A DNA stretch of 26,491 bases, from contig JBAXDX010000036.1 in the NCBI GenBank assembly GCA_037140715.1, positions 1 through 26,491 of the forward strand. Direction: 5' to 3'. The notes below the pieces were generated by a model. The model did no database searches. It was not told the origin of the DNA and was given only the letters and a program-made list of their open reading frames with translations. Of the stretch, positions 25,149-26,491 are shown in pieces. Both the position numbers and the translations under genes were made by a program. The DNA comes from JAUZPB01 sp037140715. Its GTDB lineage: Bacteria > Bacteroidota > Ignavibacteria > Ignavibacteriales > SURF-24. Every line of letters begins with the position of its first letter. Position 1 is the first letter of the stretch.

Positions 25149-25649
25149 TTGTCTCTTGACGTATTAAACCGCAAGACATCTGCAAGATATTCCTGCACAT
25201 GTGGGTATGAAGCGGATATTATGATAAGCGGAATATTGCTATCTATTGGATTTGATTGTCCAAATTGCAGGCAATCCTATAGTTTGCCATTTCATGAAAA
25301 ATATTCTACGAAATATGCGCGTGGTAGGGTAGAATCATTAATTAATAAATATGGGGAAATAGCATTTTGGGGATTAGGAATAGAGATGCAATTATTATTA
25401 AAAAAAATGGATATCTTCTCATTAGCTAATATTTTTATTATTGATAAGGATATTCAAAAACAAGGACTACAGTTTATGAACCATACCGTTAATGCTCCAG
25501 ATATACTAAAGTTTGAAAAATTAGGGGCTGTAATTCCAACCCCAGTTTCTGGATTATCCTACAATAGGACTATTGAAAATGAAGTTGCAGAATATTGTGA
25601 AGCAAAAGTTATTTCTATTGGAGAATTTTTGAAATTAGATCAGTATTAG
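25149..25649 (+). CDS. Zinc-ribbon and Rossmann-like module, 3' part of the frameshifted gene
   Basis: This frame is open from 25032 and has a TTG at 25149 as the first start codon that was called, with no good ribosome binding site. It encodes a CTCG...CPNC zinc ribbon and a Rossmann-like unit beginning IAFWGLGIE. The order matches residues 446-590 of the 21793 product. The residues before the TTG (NISKLTIEERKELS and so on) also match that protein (NVSKLTDSEYKNLS), so this is the C-terminal part of the 23780 gene and not a separate gene. If the shift is real, the fragment is probably not translated by itself. If it is a sequencing error, the gene is intact at 23780-25649. Confidence 0.7.
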   Translation: MSLDVLNRKTSARYSCTCGYEADIMISGILLSIGFDCPNCRQSYSLPFHEKYSTKYARGRVESLINKYGEIAFWGLGIEMQLLLKKMDIFSLANIFIIDKDIQKQGLQFMNHTVNAPDILKFEKLGAVIPTPVSGLSYNRTIENEVAEYCEAKVISIGEFLKLDQY

Positions 25650-25945
25650 AAGATTATTATAATTTTTTAAGGTGAAATATTCTATATCCTTGGACTAAAC
25701 GTATAGTAAAAAAATATTTCTTCCTATTGATATGGTGATTTATACAAAGCTCAAGAAGTGATAAATATTGGAATATTGTCAAGCTATCTTTTCCGTTGAG
25801 ATATAATTAAGTTACACATGAATTAATAATCTATATAGAGTCTGCTGAAAAAGTCTCAAAGTCATAATAAACAATAAGATATGGAATAAAACAGTGTTAA
25901 AAGTGCTCAGAAAATGGTAAATTCGGACAAATAACTGAGCACCTT

Positions 25946-26491
25946 ATGATACGATATACGGGTACGAAACAGTTAAAGCCAGAGTTTTTCAGGACGCCGT
26001 CTGATACAGACCCCGACCAGAAAAACAAGCGGGTAATGCTTTCCGGGATAATACCGTGGGATGAACCGGCAGGCATATACCGGAAGAGGATGCATAAGAG
26101 ACATGGACGTCCGTCACTCTCACCAAGAGTAGCTGTAGGTGCCCTGATAATAAAACATATAAAGGGTTTAAGTGACGAACTGGTTACAGAAGAAATAAGT
26201 GAGAACCCGTACCTGCAGTATTTCCCTGGATATGAAGAGTTCAGAACAAAACGGGCATTTGATCCGTCACTGTTTGTGTATATCAGGAAACGGACGGGGT
26301 TTGCAGAGTTCACAAAGTTCACAAAGTTTAATGAATTACTGATTCACCGGATAAATGAATTCAGGGAGAAGCACTCATCAGCCGGAGAAAAGGGAAAAGA
26401 TGATAAGCCGGACAAACCCGCAAAAGGAGAAAACGAAAAAGACGATAAGCAGGATAAACCCGCAAAAGAAGAAAACGAGCCTGAAGAAGAG
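25946..26491 (+). CDS. DUF772-type transposase, N-terminal part (cut by window end)
   Basis: The frame is open for 182 codons from ATG 25946 to the end of the window. It shows the N-terminal helix-turn-helix region of IS1182/IS5-like transposases (DUF772), with GRPSLSPRVAVGALIIKHIK, then ENPYLQYFPGYEEF, then RAFDPSLFVYIRKRTG. The DDE catalytic domain would lie beyond the window. The last 50 or so residues are a lysine- and glutamate-rich linker with two 14-residue repeats, as seen in many members of this group. The start overlaps the end of a stem-loop. The related relic at 13711-13847 retains the same N-terminus. Confidence 0.85.
   Translation, partial: MIRYTGTKQLKPEFFRTPSDTDPDQKNKRVMLSGIIPWDEPAGIYRKRMHKRHGRPSLSPRVAVGALIIKHIKGLSDELVTEEISENPYLQYFPGYEEFRTKRAFDPSLFVYIRKRTGFAEFTKFTKFNELLIHRINEFREKHSSAGEKGKDDKPDKPAKGENEKDDKQDKPAKEENEPEEE
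26399..26482 (+). repeat. Two 42-base direct repeats in the transposase gene
   Basis: Units 26399-26440 and 26441-26482 encode DDKPDKPAKGENEK and DDKQDKPAKEENEP. They form the charged linker before the expected catalytic domain. The repeat keeps the frame and may vary in number between copies. Confidence 0.75.

Larger units (their letters stand above)
25838..26491 (+). mobile_element. Left part of an IS1182/IS5-like insertion sequence
   Basis: The probable left terminus is GAGTCTGCTGAAAAAGTCTC beginning at 25838, close in style to the ends of IS1182-type elements, followed after about 90 bases by the transposase start. An 8-base palindrome, CTATATAG (25831-25838), sits at the edge and may be the target. 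A stem of GTGCTCAG (25903-25910) and CTGAGCAC (25935-25942) lies just before the transposase ATG. The right end is beyond the window. The stretch 25650-25837 between the last island gene and the element shows only AT-rich sequence. Confidence 0.65.

Noticed and set aside
25897..26322. Minus-strand 141-codon frame at the right edge.
   Set aside because: It is opposite the transposase, whose plus-strand frame has clear family motifs and a matching relic elsewhere.

Overview
The window is about 26.5 kb of bacterial chromosome, and every convincing intact gene is on the + strand. Low to moderate GC, an old-style lipid synthesis operon that contains a DUF3109 gene, and an RNase III with Asn at a usual Asp position suggest the Bacteroidota/Chlorobiota/Ignavibacteria side of the FCB group. 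This is inference from gene content, because no rRNA or tRNA is present.

Positions 1-5719 hold a tightly packed run. It encodes a PrsW-type membrane protease, a degenerate GT-A/DUF2064-like protein, nadD, the MeaB-type GTPase, a small exported protein with a DK..HF motif, an NtrC-type sigma-54 response regulator and a HIT-family hydrolase. Several genes abut or overlap by 4-20 bases. A 21-base-period tandem repeat opens the window, and a degenerate inverted copy lies at 5793-5818.

Positions 6106-13679 hold the classic operon yceD-rpmF-plsX-fabH-fabD-(DUF3109)-fabG-acpP-fabF-rnc. It sits behind a good sigma-70-like promoter that overlaps a GGTCA/TGACC dyad. Together the genes make malonyl-ACP, start and elongate fatty acids and supply acyl-phosphate for phospholipids. 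The operon also carries the usual linked ribosomal protein L32 and RNase III genes.

Positions 13680-14125 are a junction full of debris. They contain a minus-strand relic of a DUF772-type transposase and a second tandem repeat of exactly 21-base period.

Positions 14126-25649 form an accessory island that becomes clearly AT-richer toward its right end. It encodes two family-2 glycosyltransferases (one with two tandem catalytic domains), five radical SAM enzymes (one split by a frameshift), a Gmm-like NUDIX hydrolase and an NDP-sugar epimerase-like SDR. Three of the radical SAM genes carry, at different ends, a similar Rossmann-like module with a G-x-G-containing loop. I read the island as a surface-glycan or glycosylated-metabolite pathway whose sugars or acceptors are modified by radical chemistry. 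The substrate is unknown, and this is the best candidate here for an undescribed system.

From 25838 to the window end lies the left part of an IS1182/IS5-like element, whose transposase is cut by the window edge. It is closely related to the relic at 13711-13847 and in opposite orientation, so the island is bracketed by related insertion sequences.
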